Both the position numbers and the translations under genes were made by a program. A stretch of 14,540 nucleotides of DNA. Origin: Chloroflexota bacterium. GTDB lineage: Bacteria; Chloroflexota; Ktedonobacteria; Ktedonobacterales; Ktedonobacteraceae. Shown piece after piece: positions 13,945 to 14,540 of the stretch; position 1 is the first letter of the stretch; the number at the start of each line of letters is the position of its first letter. The stretch is taken from NCBI GenBank assembly GCA_902810755.1, contig CADDYT010000154.1:1-14540 (forward strand), given 5' to 3'. Below the pieces are notes generated by a model. The model saw only the letters and a list, made by a program, of their open reading frames with translations, did not search any database and was not told the DNA's origin.

Positions 13945-14540
13945 TTAGCTATCCTTTGCCAGTAGAGCTACTTGCCGCCTTTCATAATCGGCAAGCTGGA
14001 ATGAGACCCATTCCAGGTCGATGGCGGCGTGGCAGGCGGCGAAGATGCCGCGCGCCTGTTGCATCAAGGAGAGGCCGCGCCGGTAGCGGGCCTCGTCCGC
14101 GCCGGTGGGCTGCAAAAGAGAGAGGCCGTAACAGTGCAGGGTGCGAGCATAATCCAGGCGCATCTCATTTTCCTGGAAGATGCGCAGCGCCTGCTCAAAC
14201 GCTGTCGCGGCCTGCTCAAATGCTCCCTGTATGGTCATTATACGCCCAAGAAGGCAATGAGAGCGAGCAAGCATGCGTGGAATTTCGTACTCTTCCGCCT
14301 CCTGTAACGTCTGTAATGCCTGCACCTGCGCCGTCTCCAGCTCGCCGAGCAGGAAACTGGTTATAGACTGCAACGATTTTCCTTCGGTGACAAGCTCGGT
14401 TTCCAGTCCCTCAATGGCAAGCGCCCGGCGCAGAGTGGTGCGGGCGCGCAGGAGAAGACGCAGGCAGCGAGCCATCGGGCTGGCAGGGAGAGCGGAAATT
14501 GCTATCTGCTTCCAACCGGGAGAATCTTCGTCCACCGACC
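13945..14540 (-). CDS. C-terminal part of a TPR-type protein (runs off the window)
   Basis: The open frame continues to the window edge, so the N-terminus is missing. About 198 residues are seen. They are almost wholly helical with TPR-like units: QALQTLQEAEEYEIPRMLARSHCLLGRIM, then FEQAATAFEQALRIF, then LDYARTLHCYGLSLLQ, then YRRGLSLMQQARGIFAA. Such repeats form the C-terminal sensor part of large regulators (AfsR/MalT-like ATPases) and of adenylate-cyclase-like proteins common in Chloroflexota. Whether an ATPase or kinase domain lies upstream cannot be seen. A GTG at 14535 is the first candidate start but lacks a visible ribosome binding site, so an internal position is more likely. It is followed directly by the O-methyltransferase gene. 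Confidence 0.65.
   Translation of the reverse strand, partial: SVDEDSPGWKQIAISALPASPMARCLRLLLRARTTLRRALAIEGLETELVTEGKSLQSITSFLLGELETAQVQALQTLQEAEEYEIPRMLARSHCLLGRIMTIQGAFEQAATAFEQALRIFQENEMRLDYARTLHCYGLSLLQPTGADEARYRRGLSLMQQARGIFAACHAAIDLEWVSFQLADYERRQVALLAKDS

Noticed and set aside
1..14540. CRISPR array, tRNA, rRNA, transposase or phage genes
   Set aside because: No regularly spaced direct repeats, no cloverleaf or rRNA-like sequence, and no transposase or phage motif in any frame.

Overview
This window looks like chromosomal DNA from a GC-rich, Gram-positive-type bacterium, most likely a Chloroflexota member of the Ktedonobacteria type. That assignment is an inference from gene style: a zinc-ribbon protein with a Pro/Thr-rich linker and one membrane span, a DUF2085 protein with a glutaredoxin-like partner, an orphan ECF-type sigma factor, a stand-alone GH15 enzyme, a DUF1786 protein, and palindromic repeats of the GAGCGCAGCGAAGCATC kind between genes. 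There is no rRNA or tRNA gene, CRISPR array, transposase, phage gene or plasmid function. The content is mainly ordinary housekeeping plus several lineage-type proteins of unknown role.

Layout. Positions 1-2868 hold two envelope proteins on the plus strand: a zinc-ribbon/one-span protein, and an exported protein ending in a Gmad2-like domain. A small YdeI/OmdA-type gene lies between them on the minus strand. Positions 2963-3880 (minus) hold a glutaredoxin-like gene followed by a DUF2085 membrane protein, a two-gene operon. Positions 3881-4154 hold stacked inverted repeats and a good promoter for a sigma-70-like protein (4155-4946, plus). That gene converges on typA/bipA (5014-6879, minus). 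The 371-base gap upstream of typA holds a typA promoter candidate and a nest of inverted repeats. Positions 7251-10238 (minus) hold a GH15 glucoamylase/trehalase-type gene and purU, separated and flanked by long hairpin repeats. Positions 10623-11774 (plus) hold a DUF1786 protein whose mRNA leader contains one such hairpin. Positions 11849-12322 (minus) encode a small protein with two helix-turn-helix regions. Positions 12435-14540 (minus) form an operon: the end of a TPR-type protein, an O-methyltransferase and a PHP-family phosphatase.

Working together. Close spacing supports only two operons: glutaredoxin-like + DUF2085 (15-base gap), and TPR protein > O-methyltransferase > PHP phosphatase (1- and 21-base gaps). 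The other genes appear to have their own promoters. Several promoters resemble the vegetative sigma-70 type: TTGAAT-17-TATAAT for the sigma factor, TTTTCA-17-TATAAT for purU, TTGCGT-17-TATACT for typA, TTGCGC-17-TATACT for the two-HTH gene, and an extended -10 for the DUF1786 gene.

I found no gene cluster that I would call a new system. The best leads are non-coding: the hairpin repeat family around purU and in the DUF1786 leader, and the nested inverted repeats between the GH15 gene and typA.
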